A DNA stretch of 64,000 nt from Lysinibacillus sp. G4S2 (GTDB taxonomy: Bacteria > Bacillota > Bacilli > Bacillales_A > Planococcaceae), in NCBI RefSeq assembly GCF_030348505.1, contig NZ_JAUCFJ010000002.1, positions 5,398,001 through 5,462,000 of the forward strand. Direction: 5' to 3'. A program made the translations under genes and the position numbers. Shown here piece after piece: positions 9,000 through 16,898 of this stretch; the first letter of the stretch is position 1; each line of letters opens with the position of its first letter. Below the pieces are notes generated by a model. That model saw only the letters and a program-made list of their open reading frames with translations, did not search any database and had not been told where the DNA came from.

Positions 9000-9250
9000 A
9001 TCCATTTTTTATATGCCCTGTATATTAGTTGATTGGAGTGGAGGCTGGGTGACTCCTTGGGGATCAGCGTCACAGATGAGACCCTGGAGCGAGCCTTGCG
9101 AGTGAAGCGGCTCATCGGACGCCCCCAGGAAGCTCTGCTCTGCGCGAAAGCGAAGCGGCAGCGGCAAATGTTTTCTGTAGCGAAAGCGAAGCGGCAGCTA
9201 CAAAGCGCCCAGTCGGAACGGAAATCAACCCCACGTTATGGTGGTAAGCC
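9000..9250. mobile_element. MITE-like element, copy 2 (reverse orientation)
   Basis: Same family as 16419-16698 in reverse: CAATCAACT-like segment, GCGTCACAGATGAGACCCTGG, GAAAGCGAAGCGGCAG twice, GGAACGGAAATCAACC, ending CACGTTATGGTGGTAAGCC. The 9000 end is degenerate and placed by comparison. It carries no gene. Confidence 0.7.
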
Positions 9251-9293
9251 ACTCATCTGTTTAATATCATTAATATAATCAACCTTTATGATA

Positions 9294-9338
9294 ACAGCAA
9301 TCGAAGCTATCGATATAGTCAATAGCAACGATTGCTGT
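9294..9338. other. Inverted repeat upstream of marR
   Basis: ACAGCAATCG at 9294-9303 pairs exactly with CGATTGCTGT at 9329-9338. There is no T-run, so it is not a clear terminator. Confidence 0.5.
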
Positions 9339-9364
9339 AGCCCACATTATATATTTGCTATATA

Positions 9365-9379
9365 ATTTAATTATTAAAT
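9365..9379 (+). promoter_or_regulatory. Candidate MarR operator
   Basis: ATTTAAT-T-ATTAAAT is a perfect 7-1-7 palindrome 22 bp before the marR start and overlaps a TATAAT-like box (9361-9366). The size and position fit autorepression by a MarR dimer. Confidence 0.45.
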
Positions 9380-9400
9380 ATTTTAACAGGCAGTGATAAT

Positions 9401-9814
9401 ATGTCCGAAAACAATCAACTACGTAACGTAGAAATCATTATGAGAGAGATGCTTGAAATACAGCAAAAATCGAGAATGTTTGTCAATCTTATCTCTGAAG
9501 GAGAATCACTATCTCAAAATCAGCTTATCCTCCTTCTTCAACTAAAAATTAATGATGGCATGAAAGCAACTGAAATTGCTGATTTCTTTAGTGTGACCCC
9601 TGGAGCAGTTACATCGATGTGCGATAAGCTGGAAAAATTAGAGTTAGTACAACGGATTAGAGAAAGCGAAGACCGCCGAGTAGTAAAAATGGTTTTAACG
9701 AATAATGGCGCACTTAAAGTTCAAGATTTATTTTTGAAATTCCCACAGGAAAAACTTGCAGATATAGCAAGAGTACTAAGTGAAGTTAATCAGTTAATGA
9801 AAAAAATTTTTTGA
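9401..9814 (+). CDS. MarR-family transcriptional regulator
   Basis: 137 residues. Winged helix with MKATEIADFFSVTPGAVTSMCDKLEKL (helix-turn-helix, split here as M-K-A-T-E-I-A-D then V-T-P-G-A-V-T) and the wing E-D-R-R-V-V-K-M typical of MarR. The C-terminal helix is short (ends MKKIF). No divergent target gene is adjacent; the next genes downstream on the + strand, after a tetR gene, are SMR efflux pumps. A second, decayed copy of its 3' end lies at 11843-11904. Confidence 0.88.
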   Translation: MSENNQLRNVEIIMREMLEIQQKSRMFVNLISEGESLSQNQLILLLQLKINDGMKATEIADFFSVTPGAVTSMCDKLEKLELVQRIRESEDRRVVKMVLTNNGALKVQDLFLKFPQEKLADIARVLSEVNQLMKKIF

Positions 9815-10008
9815 GGCTGGGACAGAAATAAAATAGCTATTCTTAAAGCTGAATAATTTATAACAATCACTATCTAAAGCTACAATGGCTCCTACATTTA
9901 ATAACGATTTATTTAAATAAGTATTTTTAAAGCAAACTTCAACAATCCAGCCAAATGATATGGTTGAACGAATGCAACAAAACATTTTAACCGTAAAAAT
10001 GTATACAA

Positions 10009-10040
10009 AAAAAGTGCATTTTATTTTAATGCACTTTTTA
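10009..10040 (-). terminator. Terminator overlapping the 3' end of the tetR gene
   Basis: AAAAAGTGCATT pairs with AATGCACTTTTT across TTATTTT. The tetR stop codon (10021) lies inside the hairpin. It can act in both directions. Confidence 0.7.
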
Positions 10041-10587
10041 TAAATACTATTAACTCATCGTATTGAGCATCTATCTCCTCTTGGCTTGGAGAGTCATATA
10101 AATATAATTGTTCAGCAGTCGACTCGATTAGCCCAATTAAAATTCGGGAAGTTCGGGCACTATTAACATTTTGTCTGATTTCCATTTTACTCGCTGCCTC
10201 TTCTAATAAGTCATATACCCAGTTATAAAACGGTGAATAAATTGACTCCCATTGTTTTAAATGCTCGCTCTGTGCTAAACCTGCGTAAAGAACTGCAAAC
10301 AATTCCTTTTTTTTCTCTGTAATACGGAATACGGCCTTTACTAGCTGCTCCATTTTATTATCAAAAGCGTCATGTAAATTTACACTTGCATGGATTTCTT
10401 TCATAATTTCTTCAACCGCATATTTTGCGATCTCTGGCATCACAGAAAATTTAGACGGGAAGTATAAATAAAAAGTACCTTGAGCAATGCCTGCTGCTTT
10501 TACAATGTCAGATATTTTAGTATTTTCAACACCTTTTGTCGTAAACTGATCAATCGTTGCCTCTATAATTTTTTGTTTTTTATCCAA
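10021..10587 (-). CDS. TetR-family regulator, likely of the downstream SMR pair
   Basis: 188 residues from a TTG start preceded by GAGGTGG. N-terminal HTH: KISDIVKAAGIAQGTFYLYF, a classic TetR recognition helix (G-T-F-Y-L-Y-F). The C-terminal ligand domain is unlike any specific subgroup I can name. Two related palindromes flank its promoter side (10609-10625 and 10787-10815), and the SMR genes are divergent from it, so autorepression and drug-inducible control of the pumps are likely (inference). Same arrangement as B. subtilis yvdT-yvdSR. Confidence 0.87.
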   Translation of the reverse strand: MDKKQKIIEATIDQFTTKGVENTKISDIVKAAGIAQGTFYLYFPSKFSVMPEIAKYAVEEIMKEIHASVNLHDAFDNKMEQLVKAVFRITEKKKELFAVLYAGLAQSEHLKQWESIYSPFYNWVYDLLEEAASKMEIRQNVNSARTSRILIGLIESTAEQLYLYDSPSQEEIDAQYDELIVFIKSALK

Positions 10588-10608
10588 AGCTCTACCACCT
10601 CATATTGT

Positions 10609-10625
10609 TGAGTGATTTTCATTCA
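10609..10625. promoter_or_regulatory. Candidate TetR operator 1
   Basis: TGAGTGATTTTCATTCA is an imperfect palindrome, matching 7/7 and 6/7 half-site bases of operator 2 (TGAATGA-N3-TCATTCA). It lies 22 bp before the tetR start codon. Confidence 0.55.
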
Positions 10626-10786
10626 TTAGCTATTTTTATCATAACGAAAATATAAAGAAAGAACAATCATCTATTAACACAAGCATTTCTAAATGAAAGA
10701 AGTACGCCGAGAGATTAGCAATGAAATTTATCGCTCCCTTACTCTAGTCCAGAAAAATAAATTTGATTTCCATCCTATTTTATGTT

Positions 10787-10815
10787 AAATTATGAATGAA
10801 CGTCATTCATAATTT
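10787..10815. promoter_or_regulatory. Candidate TetR operator 2, 29-bp perfect palindrome
   Basis: AAATTATGAATGA and TCATTCATAATTT are exact reverse complements separated by ACG. It lies between tetR and the SMR genes. Confidence 0.6.
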
Positions 10816-10927
10816 GTAATGTTTTTTCATGGTGTTGATTAGGAAAAAATCGGTTTATTATCGAGTGAACATGGATTTTTCGTTATCAATTTGCCAATCC
10901 ATTTCCATTTTAACTGATTATAGCGTA

Positions 10928-10962
10928 GGGCTACTCGATTCCTGCGAGAAAGCGAGTAGCCC
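10928..10962. other. 10-bp perfect inverted repeat in the SMR upstream region
   Basis: GGGCTACTCG (10928-10937) pairs with CGAGTAGCCC (10953-10962). It is followed by GCAGAGGAAATCAACC, similar to the MITE core, so it may be a deeply decayed family copy. The rest of 10626-11091 shows only this and operator 2. Confidence 0.45.
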
Positions 10963-11091
10963 GCAGAGGAAATCAACCTCTTAAAATATATAAAAATGGT
11001 TAATCAATACACTTGGTTTTCTTTAATTTTTTTCGTGCATCAACTCTTTAATTAAAATTAATAAATGCATTCATACTATTGGAGGTAAAAG

Positions 11092-11439
11092 ATGAACAAG
11101 TCTTGGATTTATGTCGGATTGACCAGTTTATGTGAATTATTATGGATTTTTGGCTTCAATGTTGCTAGTGTATGGTGGCATTGGGCTCTCATTATACCAA
11201 TGATATTTGTAGATTTTTGGTTCCTTTCAAAAGCATGTCAAGGTTTGCCAACCGGTACGGTATATGCAATATTCGCAGCTGCAGGTACAGTAGGAACTGC
11301 GCTAATGGATATTTTCATCTTCAATGAAACTTTCACTACTCCAAAAATTATATTTATTTGTGTGATTATTATTGGAGTAATAATGTTAAATATTGCAGAT
11401 ACTTTAGATGAGCGCAAGCTTCAAAAGGAGGCGGCGTAA
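11092..11439 (+). CDS. SMR-family efflux subunit 1
   Basis: 115 residues, four TM helices. The essential membrane Glu of SMR transporters is in C-E-L-L-W-I-F-G-F (about residue 15), followed by a G-T-V-Y-A-I-F-A-A-A-G motif in helix 3. AGGAGGTAAAAG-like site precedes ATG. It abuts the second SMR gene with no gap, so the two probably form an asymmetric heterodimer like YkkCD, EbrAB or YvdRS. The longer C-terminal tail (L-D-E-R-K-L-Q-K-E) is typical of the first subunit. Substrate (quaternary amines or guanidinium-type compounds) is not readable from the sequence. Confidence 0.9.
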   Translation: MNKSWIYVGLTSLCELLWIFGFNVASVWWHWALIIPMIFVDFWFLSKACQGLPTGTVYAIFAAAGTVGTALMDIFIFNETFTTPKIIFICVIIIGVIMLNIADTLDERKLQKEAA

Positions 11440-11754
11440 ATGGGTTGGTTACTTGTTTTTCTGGCAGCAATTTTAGAAACGATCGGCGTAATAGGTTTAA
11501 AGAAATTCAGCACAACCAAAAGTATTAAAGACGCCATTATATTAATGGCTGGTTTTGGTGGAGCATTTTTCTTTTTATATGCTTCATTTGATTATTTACA
11601 AGTCAGTATAGCGTATGCTGTTTGGATTGGTATAGGTACTACGGCTGCTGTGATTATTAATATGCTGTTTTTCGGAGAATCAAAAAGCATGGGGAGAATT
11701 GTCGCTGTTATAGTTATCGTCATCGGTGTTTCTGGATTAAAATATGTTTCATAA
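11440..11754 (+). CDS. SMR-family efflux subunit 2
   Basis: 104 residues, four TM helices, with the membrane Glu in AAILETIGVIGLK (residue 13) and the S-I-A-Y-A-V-W-x-G-I-G-T motif of helix 3. Start ATG directly follows the partner's stop; AAAGGAGGCGG ends the partner gene and serves as ribosome site. Proton-coupled export at the cytoplasmic membrane by family knowledge. Confidence 0.92.
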   Translation: MGWLLVFLAAILETIGVIGLKKFSTTKSIKDAIILMAGFGGAFFFLYASFDYLQVSIAYAVWIGIGTTAAVIINMLFFGESKSMGRIVAVIVIVIGVSGLKYVS

Positions 11755-11842
11755 TAAACAAAAGACAAAGAGATTGGGATATTTAAGGCAGCGGGGCTAA
11801 GCTGACAACCTTTCCCCATTACATGAGTGAGAATTACGAAAG

Positions 11843-11904
11843 AAACTTGCAAATATGGCAAGAGTACTAAGTGAAGTTAATTAGTTCATGAAAAAAAATT
11901 TTTA
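11843..11904 (+). pseudogene. Decayed 3' fragment of a marR gene
   Basis: About 61 bp closely match the last codons of the marR gene at 9752-9814. In frame it reads K-L-A-N-M-A-R-V-L-S-E-V-N then a stop where marR has Gln. No upstream part is left. The two copies bracket the tetR-SMR genes as direct repeats. Confidence 0.75.
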
Positions 11905-12002
11905 GGATTTCATAAAATTGAAATCCTTTTTTTATTGCCCAGAAAATACATAAAAAGCTCATTTCAAATTATTTGTTCTTGACAAAACAAAGTAACATAT
12001 AC

Positions 12003-12047
12003 TTTAATTAATATATGTTTTAATAATTGAAATATATATTAATTAAA
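12003..12047. promoter_or_regulatory. 14-bp perfect inverted repeat before the bactofilin-like gene
   Basis: TTTAATTAATATAT (12003-12016) and ATATATTAATTAAA (12034-12047) are exact complements, 21 bp before the start codon. A TTGACA at 11979-11984 could be the -35. Likely operator for an unidentified repressor. Confidence 0.5.
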
Positions 12048-12067
12048 TTAACACGAGGTGATTATCC

Positions 12068-12724
12068 ATGATTCAAAAACTACGTACCGTAACCGTTACG
12101 AATGGTAATATTAAAGACTTAGCAGCAGATTGTGAGCAATTAAATATCCGTGGATCTGTTGCTGTACATCAAGGAGTACGACTACAAAAAATCTCCACTC
12201 ATGGACATAGTTCTTTTCACTCCCCCGTGGTCGCACACGTTTTAAACAGTACCGGATCATGTACGATAAAAGATTATTGTGAGATTAATGAAATGAAGTG
12301 TGCCGGTAGTTTAAAAATGCGCAATGGGCAAGTAAAAAAAATTAATAGCTCGGGGAAGCTGACAATTGAACAAAACATACAAGCAGAACAGTTTCATGCA
12401 GTCGGTTTTGTTAAAGCGAAGGAAATAGAGGCTAAACATTTTCAATTAAAAATGTCTGGTGGAAATGAGATTGGAAAGCTTATTGCAGATGTGATACATG
12501 TAGAAAAAGATACGTTATCTATATCTTTTCTAAAGAAAAAGCTTAATTGTAAATGTATTAAAGGTGAACAAATACATCTTTCCTATACAGATGCAGAAAT
12601 CGTTGACGGTGATATTGTAGTAGTAGGCGATAATTGTCATATCCAAACGCTTTATTATACAAAAAGCTATTCAATTGCTAAAAATGCCAAGGTGCATCAA
12701 ATTATACGGAGGGAAAAGGAATGA
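12068..12724 (+). CDS. Polymer-forming (bactofilin-like) beta-helix protein
   Basis: 218 residues with almost no enzyme-like motif but a regular run of short beta-strand repeats with Gly turns (L-N-I-R-G-S-V, I-N-S-S-G-K-L-T-I-E, F-H-A-V-G-F-V-K-A-K-E-I-E-A) as in bactofilin/YhbE-YhbF-type cytoskeletal proteins of bacilli. No signal peptide or TM segment. Start ATG follows GAGGTG. The stop overlaps the next start by 4 bp (ATGA), so a small membrane protein is co-translated. The family assignment is from pattern only; role unknown. Confidence 0.55.
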   Translation: MIQKLRTVTVTNGNIKDLAADCEQLNIRGSVAVHQGVRLQKISTHGHSSFHSPVVAHVLNSTGSCTIKDYCEINEMKCAGSLKMRNGQVKKINSSGKLTIEQNIQAEQFHAVGFVKAKEIEAKHFQLKMSGGNEIGKLIADVIHVEKDTLSISFLKKKLNCKCIKGEQIHLSYTDAEIVDGDIVVVGDNCHIQTLYYTKSYSIAKNAKVHQIIRREKE

Positions 12725-13002
12725 CATTCATAAAAATCATTCAAGGCTTTTTTTGCTCATTAGCCCTTCTCGTATTATCTGTCCTCTATGCAGGGCTGGT
12801 CTTAAGTGCATTACTATCAATAGTAGCCGGTATTTTGCGAACGTTTGGCTTAGAACAAATACAAATGAGCATTTGGAATAGTGTTGAGCTTCCGGTCGCT
12901 TTCAGTATTCCTCTAGCACTCTTGGTTGCCTTGTTGCTATTCTATTGTTCAATGTATGTCAAACGCTCTATCCAATTCTGTTTTTCCAAGCTTAAGTTTT
13001 AA
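12721..13002 (+). CDS. Small two-TM membrane protein
   Basis: 93 residues, TM helices about 8-36 and 58-82, basic C-terminus. It overlaps the bactofilin-like gene by 4 bp and probably anchors or partners it. No family recognised. Confidence 0.6.
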   Translation: MTFIKIIQGFFCSLALLVLSVLYAGLVLSALLSIVAGILRTFGLEQIQMSIWNSVELPVAFSIPLALLVALLLFYCSMYVKRSIQFCFSKLKF

Positions 13003-13012
13003 AATGGAAAAG

Positions 13013-13052
13013 AAAAGCATACCTTTTGTTTTGACATAAAAGGTGTGCTTTT
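13013..13052. terminator. Bidirectional terminator between convergent genes
   Basis: AAAAGCATACCTTT pairs with AAAGGTGTGCTTTT (one G-T mismatch). It serves both the small membrane gene and the minus-strand tetR gene. Confidence 0.8.
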
Positions 13053-13058
13053 AATTAT

Positions 13059-13712
13059 TTATTTTACTTTTATATAGTCCATAAATATTTGTTTAATAAT
13101 CGTTAATTGTACACGAGGATCTAATTCATCTTCAAAAAATGGAATTCTTTCAAACAAAGAAAGCTTTCTTGAAAATAATCCAAATGCATTGATAACAGAG
13201 GCTAAAACGTCTTTTGCAGGGATATCCGTTCTAATAGAACCATCCTTTACGCCTTCTTCGATTATGACACTAAGTAAATCTGCAATTTTCTTACGAATTA
13301 CAATATATTGTTCGTAATCACCGAATTCATCAAGCGATGTAGAGGCATAGCTATCAAAGGTTTCTAGTAATTTTGTACACTCTAAATTCTCGGGTTCAAT
13401 ATCTGAAATAAAATAATCAAAAAGTTCTTCAATTTTTTCAAAGCAAGTAGTATTTTTCGATGCAACAGAAATAAAAAGACTGTGATATCTCGCTAAGACA
13501 TTTACAGCTACTGCTACAATTAGTTTGTCCTTTTTAGGAAAATAACGAAAAACCGTAGCAATACCTAAATTTAGTTCAGCAGCGATATCTTGCATTGTAG
13601 TCTTTTCGAAGCCTTTTCTACTAAAAACTTGTTCTGCAGCCTCTATAATGACTTTCGCTCGTTTATTTTTTCCCTCTTGTCGTTCTTGTTCCCATCTACT
13701 TCGAGGATCCAC
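13059..13712 (-). CDS. TetR-family regulator of the divergent SDR gene
   Basis: 217 residues from GTG 13712, which has AAGGGAG 8 bases upstream; the frame extends further to a TTG at 13733 that would sit before the ribosome site. HTH with T-T-M-Q-D-I-A-A-E-L-N-L-G-I-A-T-V-F-R-Y-F is standard TetR. Divergent from the SDR gene with a large palindrome in between, so it likely represses that gene and itself. Ligand unknown. Confidence 0.85.
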   Translation of the reverse strand: MDPRSRWEQERQEGKNKRAKVIIEAAEQVFSRKGFEKTTMQDIAAELNLGIATVFRYFPKKDKLIVAVAVNVLARYHSLFISVASKNTTCFEKIEELFDYFISDIEPENLECTKLLETFDSYASTSLDEFGDYEQYIVIRKKIADLLSVIIEEGVKDGSIRTDIPAKDVLASVINAFGLFSRKLSLFERIPFFEDELDPRVQLTIIKQIFMDYIKVK

Positions 13713-13804
13713 ATTGACAACTCCCTTTAGCAATTCATATTTAAGATGCTAACAAATAACCTAATGACCGTCAATTTGTTGATTTAGCTTATGAATCTCT
13801 TTAA

Positions 13805-13874
13805 TTGTCATTAATAAAAACTAAGATTATAATATAACTATAGCGATGATAGTAATGCTATCATCACTATAGTT
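13805..13874 (+). promoter_or_regulatory. SDR promoter with 17-bp palindromic operator
   Basis: TTGTCA (13805-13810), 17-bp spacer, TATAAT (13828-13833). Immediately downstream, AACTATAGCGATGATAG (13836-13852) and CTATCATCACTATAGTT (13858-13874) are complements with one mismatch around a 5-bp centre, at the expected start point. This fits a TetR-dimer operator. Confidence 0.7.
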
Positions 13875-13910
13875 CCACTTTTAAAATCGCAAAATAAGGG
13901 AGAGATTTTA

Positions 13911-14666
13911 ATGGCACGTTTAGCAAACAAAGTAGCTATCATTACAGGGGCAGCAAGTGGTCAAGGAGCAGAAGAAGCAAGATTATTTGCACGTGAAGGA
14001 GCTAAAGTAGTTGCAACAGATGTACAGTTTGAATTGCTCGAAAACGTGGTAAAAGAAATTAATGAAAATGGCGGGCAAGCTTTAGCCATTAAACATAATG
14101 TAACATCTACTGACGATTGGAAAAATGTCGTTGCAACAGCTGCGGAGAAGTTTGGAAAGGTTGATATTCTTGTCAATAATGCAGGGATTACAGGTTTAAT
14201 TACGCAACCAATTGAAGATTTAGATGAATCCACTTGGGATAAAATTCTCGACATAAACGCAAAAGGTCCATTTTTAGGTATTAAAGCTGTCCTTCCCGAA
14301 ATGAAAAAAGCCGGTGGTGGAAGTATCGTCAATATCTCCTCACTCTCTGGCATAAACGGTGTGGGAAATGCTGCTTACAATAGCTCAAAGGGTGGACTTA
14401 GACTATTAACTAAAAATGTTGCGCTAGATTACGGAAAATATAATATTCGTGTGAATTCAGTACACCCTGGTACAATTGAAACACCGATGATTGAAATGTT
14501 TACCAATAATAAAGAAGTAAGAGAAGCAACATTAGCAGGAATTCCTTTAAATGTTCTAGGGAAACCATCTGATATTGCCTATGGTGTTCTCTACTTAGCA
14601 TCAGATGAATCAAAATTTGTTACTGGCATTGAATTAATTATAGATGGCGGATCGATATTACATTAA
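13911..14666 (+). CDS. Short-chain dehydrogenase/reductase, FabG/glucose dehydrogenase type
   Basis: 251 residues, classical SDR: T-G-A-A-S-G-Q-G cofactor motif (12-19), N-N-A-G-I-T-G near 88, catalytic Ser in N-I-S-S, Tyr-x3-Lys in Y-N-S-S-K near 152, and a P-G-T-I-E-T-P segment. NAD(P)H-dependent oxidoreductase; substrate not deducible. AAGGGAGAG precedes ATG. Controlled by the divergent TetR protein (inference). Confidence 0.9.
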   Translation: MARLANKVAIITGAASGQGAEEARLFAREGAKVVATDVQFELLENVVKEINENGGQALAIKHNVTSTDDWKNVVATAAEKFGKVDILVNNAGITGLITQPIEDLDESTWDKILDINAKGPFLGIKAVLPEMKKAGGGSIVNISSLSGINGVGNAAYNSSKGGLRLLTKNVALDYGKYNIRVNSVHPGTIETPMIEMFTNNKEVREATLAGIPLNVLGKPSDIAYGVLYLASDESKFVTGIELIIDGGSILH

Positions 14667-14688
14667 TAAAAACTTACAATAAACCTAA

Positions 14689-14719
14689 AAGCTCCTCTTT
14701 AAAAGTAAAAGAGGAGCTT
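14689..14719 (+). terminator. Terminator after the SDR gene
   Basis: AAGCTCCTCTTT pairs perfectly with AAAGAGGAGCTT, followed by CCTGTTTTT. Confidence 0.75.
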
Positions 14720-14750
14720 CCTGTTTTTGAAAAACTAGTAAATAAAGTAT

Positions 14751-14815
14751 GGCTCTTCGGCAAAATAAGGGGTTGATCTCCGTTCCGGCTGGGACTTTCC
14801 TGGATAGCCCGATGG
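14751..14815. mobile_element. MITE-like element, copy 3 (left-end fragment)
   Basis: GGCTCTTCGGCAAAATAAG then GGTTGATCTCCGTTCCGGCT match the left 45 bp of the family; the rest is missing or replaced (TTTCCTGGATAGCCCG). Confidence 0.55.
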
Positions 14816-14848
14816 AAAAATAAATGCTTCATTCATGGTTATTCCCCT

Positions 14849-15928
14849 TTACAGCTCCCCTTCAAGAAAATTGATGAGATATGTTTCAGGCTTCGCAAGA
14901 AATTCTTTAAAGCTACACAAATCAGCATACTCCTGATGCTCCACATCATAGCAGCCAATTTGCCCTTCTTTCTTTGGATTCCATACTATTTCTAAATCTG
15001 AATAATTGTCGACATGCGCTGACAAACGTAGTAGCTTTTGACGACCAATCTTCATTTCAATAGTATCCGTTAGTGTGAAGAAGTCGATATATCTGATTTC
15101 AAAATCATTTTCATCTAGCTCAAGATGCAGCTTATCTCCTGTTAGAAAGCTAATCAGCTCATCGCTCAATTTATATTTTTTCAGCTCACATTTTTTGTTT
15201 TCTAAATCATGCAGCTCAGATGGCTCCTGTGATTTCAAATAGTCGGCCAGAGCTGTATTTTTATTGCCAATTGCAATTGTATATGGACGGTCGCCATCCT
15301 TTTCTGCTAAAGAAACGTCGGCGCCACGCTCAACCAAGTATTTCACCATTGCTAGATTTCCCATTCGTGTTGCCTCTGTTAATGGTGTCGCTCCAAAAGG
15401 GTAAACCATATTCGGCTGATTATAATTAATATCCACCCCTTGATCGAGTAAATATGTAAGGGTCTTCATATCATGATTCGACACAGCTTGACGCAATACG
15501 GGGCCACCATGTTGCTTTATATCCAAACCTAGTTCATGAATGAGTGGAATATTTTTTTTGTTACCATAGTAAGCCTGTGAATAGGCGCCAGACCCCACTT
15601 GATTGAGCATGTCCAGCTTCGCTCCATGCGCCACAATATAGCGAACTACATCCTCCTTGCAATAACGAACAGCCTGCAAAAAAGCTGGATTATTGTTAAC
15701 GTTCAAGTCGACACCAAGCTCTACTAATAACTTTACTACATTCAATCTTTGCGAAATAAGCGCCAAATCTAACGGACTTAATGAGATATGTTTACTCAAT
15801 ATAATATCTTCTTCAATATCCCAGCCCTCTTCAATAGCAACCAGTAAAGCAGGAATATTTCCGTTATATATATGCATTGCAATTTCCGGCAGTTCATTAA
15901 AATTCCCAATATCTTTTAGCTTTATCAT
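14849..15928 (-). CDS. Ankyrin-repeat protein
   Basis: Start is ATG 15928, 8 bases after AAGGAG; the frame is open further upstream to 15985 without a ribosome site. 359 residues. Ankyrin repeats from about 20 to 230, recognisable by LLVELGVDLNVN-N-N, L-L-D-Q-G-V-D-I-N and V-E-R-G-A-D-V-S, then a ~120-residue C-terminal domain ending with F-L-E-G-E-L that I do not recognise. No signal peptide, so likely a cytoplasmic protein-binding protein. Function unknown. Confidence 0.8.
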   Translation of the reverse strand: MIKLKDIGNFNELPEIAMHIYNGNIPALLVAIEEGWDIEEDIILSKHISLSPLDLALISQRLNVVKLLVELGVDLNVNNNPAFLQAVRYCKEDVVRYIVAHGAKLDMLNQVGSGAYSQAYYGNKKNIPLIHELGLDIKQHGGPVLRQAVSNHDMKTLTYLLDQGVDINYNQPNMVYPFGATPLTEATRMGNLAMVKYLVERGADVSLAEKDGDRPYTIAIGNKNTALADYLKSQEPSELHDLENKKCELKKYKLSDELISFLTGDKLHLELDENDFEIRYIDFFTLTDTIEMKIGRQKLLRLSAHVDNYSDLEIVWNPKKEGQIGCYDVEHQEYADLCSFKEFLAKPETYLINFLEGEL

Positions 15929-16082
15929 CCATTCTGCTCCTTCCATGAGTTTATGAAAAGTATAGAAAACAACTTTATAGAACACAACGGTCCATAAGTC
16001 TTACAGGAAAATGGGAAGATGTCTTGGAAATTGCAAGATTCGTAACATTATTTAATAATTTTTATCCCTTGATTTAAGTCAA

Positions 16083-16306
16083 TGCTCCAGTTAAAGTGAC
16101 CTCTTTTCCTGTTTCATCAACAGCAGACTGCCTAATACATCCCTTTAATACAAAGTAACATTTAGTTGGAACATCTCCTTGTCTAAGGAGAATCGTTCCT
16201 TTTTAAATTCCTCAATTTCTATCTCTTCAACAATCGCCTGTTGTTGTTCTTCATTAAGTGTTGAATACTTCGTCATATACTTCATTAGTATTTTTCTCAT
16301 TCTCAT
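16083..16306 (-). pseudogene. Crp/Fnr-family regulator remnant, frameshifted and truncated
   Basis: From ATG 16306 the minus strand reads M-R-M-R-K-I-L-M-K-Y-M-T-K-Y and E-E-I-E-I-E-E-F-K-K, then must change frame to continue G-T-I-L-L-R-Q-G-D-V-P-T-K-C-Y-F-V-L-K-G-C and G-K-E-V-T-L, the start of a cyclic-nucleotide-binding domain. Homology stops near codon 75. The HTH half is gone. One lost base explains the frameshift. Confidence 0.8.
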
Positions 16307-16418
16307 CTTAAACTCCATTCAACTTATTTCATCCAATCCTCGTTTATTTGTCATTAATTAATGCCAATTTTAATATATTAGTTAATATGGATGAAAATCA
16401 CCGCTATAGATTATTTTA

Positions 16419-16698
16419 GGCTCTTCACCAAAACGTGTAGTTGATTTCCGTTCCGGCTGGGCGCTTTGTTGCTGCCGCTTCGCTTTCGCACAGCTAAAAC
16501 ATTTGCCGCTGACGCTTCGCTTTCGCGCAGAGCAGAGCTTCCTGGGGGCGTCCGATGAGCCGCTTCACTCGCGTTGCTCGCTCCAGGGTCTCATCTGTGA
16601 CGCTGATCCCCAAGGAGTCGCCCAGTCTCCACTACAATCAACTAAAATACAGCGCATATATTTTAAAAAATGTCATCCACAACTTTTGGCGATGAGCC
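16419..16698. mobile_element. MITE-like element, copy 4 (complete, with target duplication)
   Basis: 280 bp. Left end GGCTCTTCACCAAAACGTG, right end (complement) GGCTCATCGCCAAAAGTTG: imperfect terminal inverted repeats of about 22 bp. Flanked on both sides by TTATTTTA (16411-16418 and 16699-16706), an 8-bp target duplication. Too short for a transposase, so non-autonomous. GG-start ends and 8-bp duplications are seen in ISL3-family elements (tentative link). Confidence 0.85.
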
Positions 16699-16794
16699 TT
16701 ATTTTAACTTATTACCAAAAGTGGATATGACAATTGTTAAAGCGTATGCCATGAAATATAAGGTGATCTTCGTTCCGATAATGATTTATGAAAT

Positions 16795-16838
16795 AAAAAA
16801 ATAGAACCTTCAATCCAAAATTAGATTAAAGGTTCTAT
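16795..16838 (-). terminator. Terminator of mqo
   Basis: ATAGAACCTT (16801-16810) pairs with AAGGTTCTAT (16829-16838); on the minus strand it is followed by a T-run. Confidence 0.85.
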
Positions 16839-16898
16839 AGTATATTTTGTAGAATCAATTGCTTAAACGCTTACATCCTTAGCTTCTACATCAAGTTT

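Noticed and set aside
9033..9278. 81-codon ORF on the + strand
   Set aside because: Lies within MITE copy 2 and has matching shadow frames in the other copies.
10816..11091. Guanidine riboswitch upstream of the SMR pair
   Set aside because: Considered because ykkCD-type pumps often have one; I see no conserved ykkC motif pattern, and TetR operators explain control.
16503..16730. 75-codon ORF on the + strand
   Set aside because: Within MITE copy 4; no ribosome site or domain.
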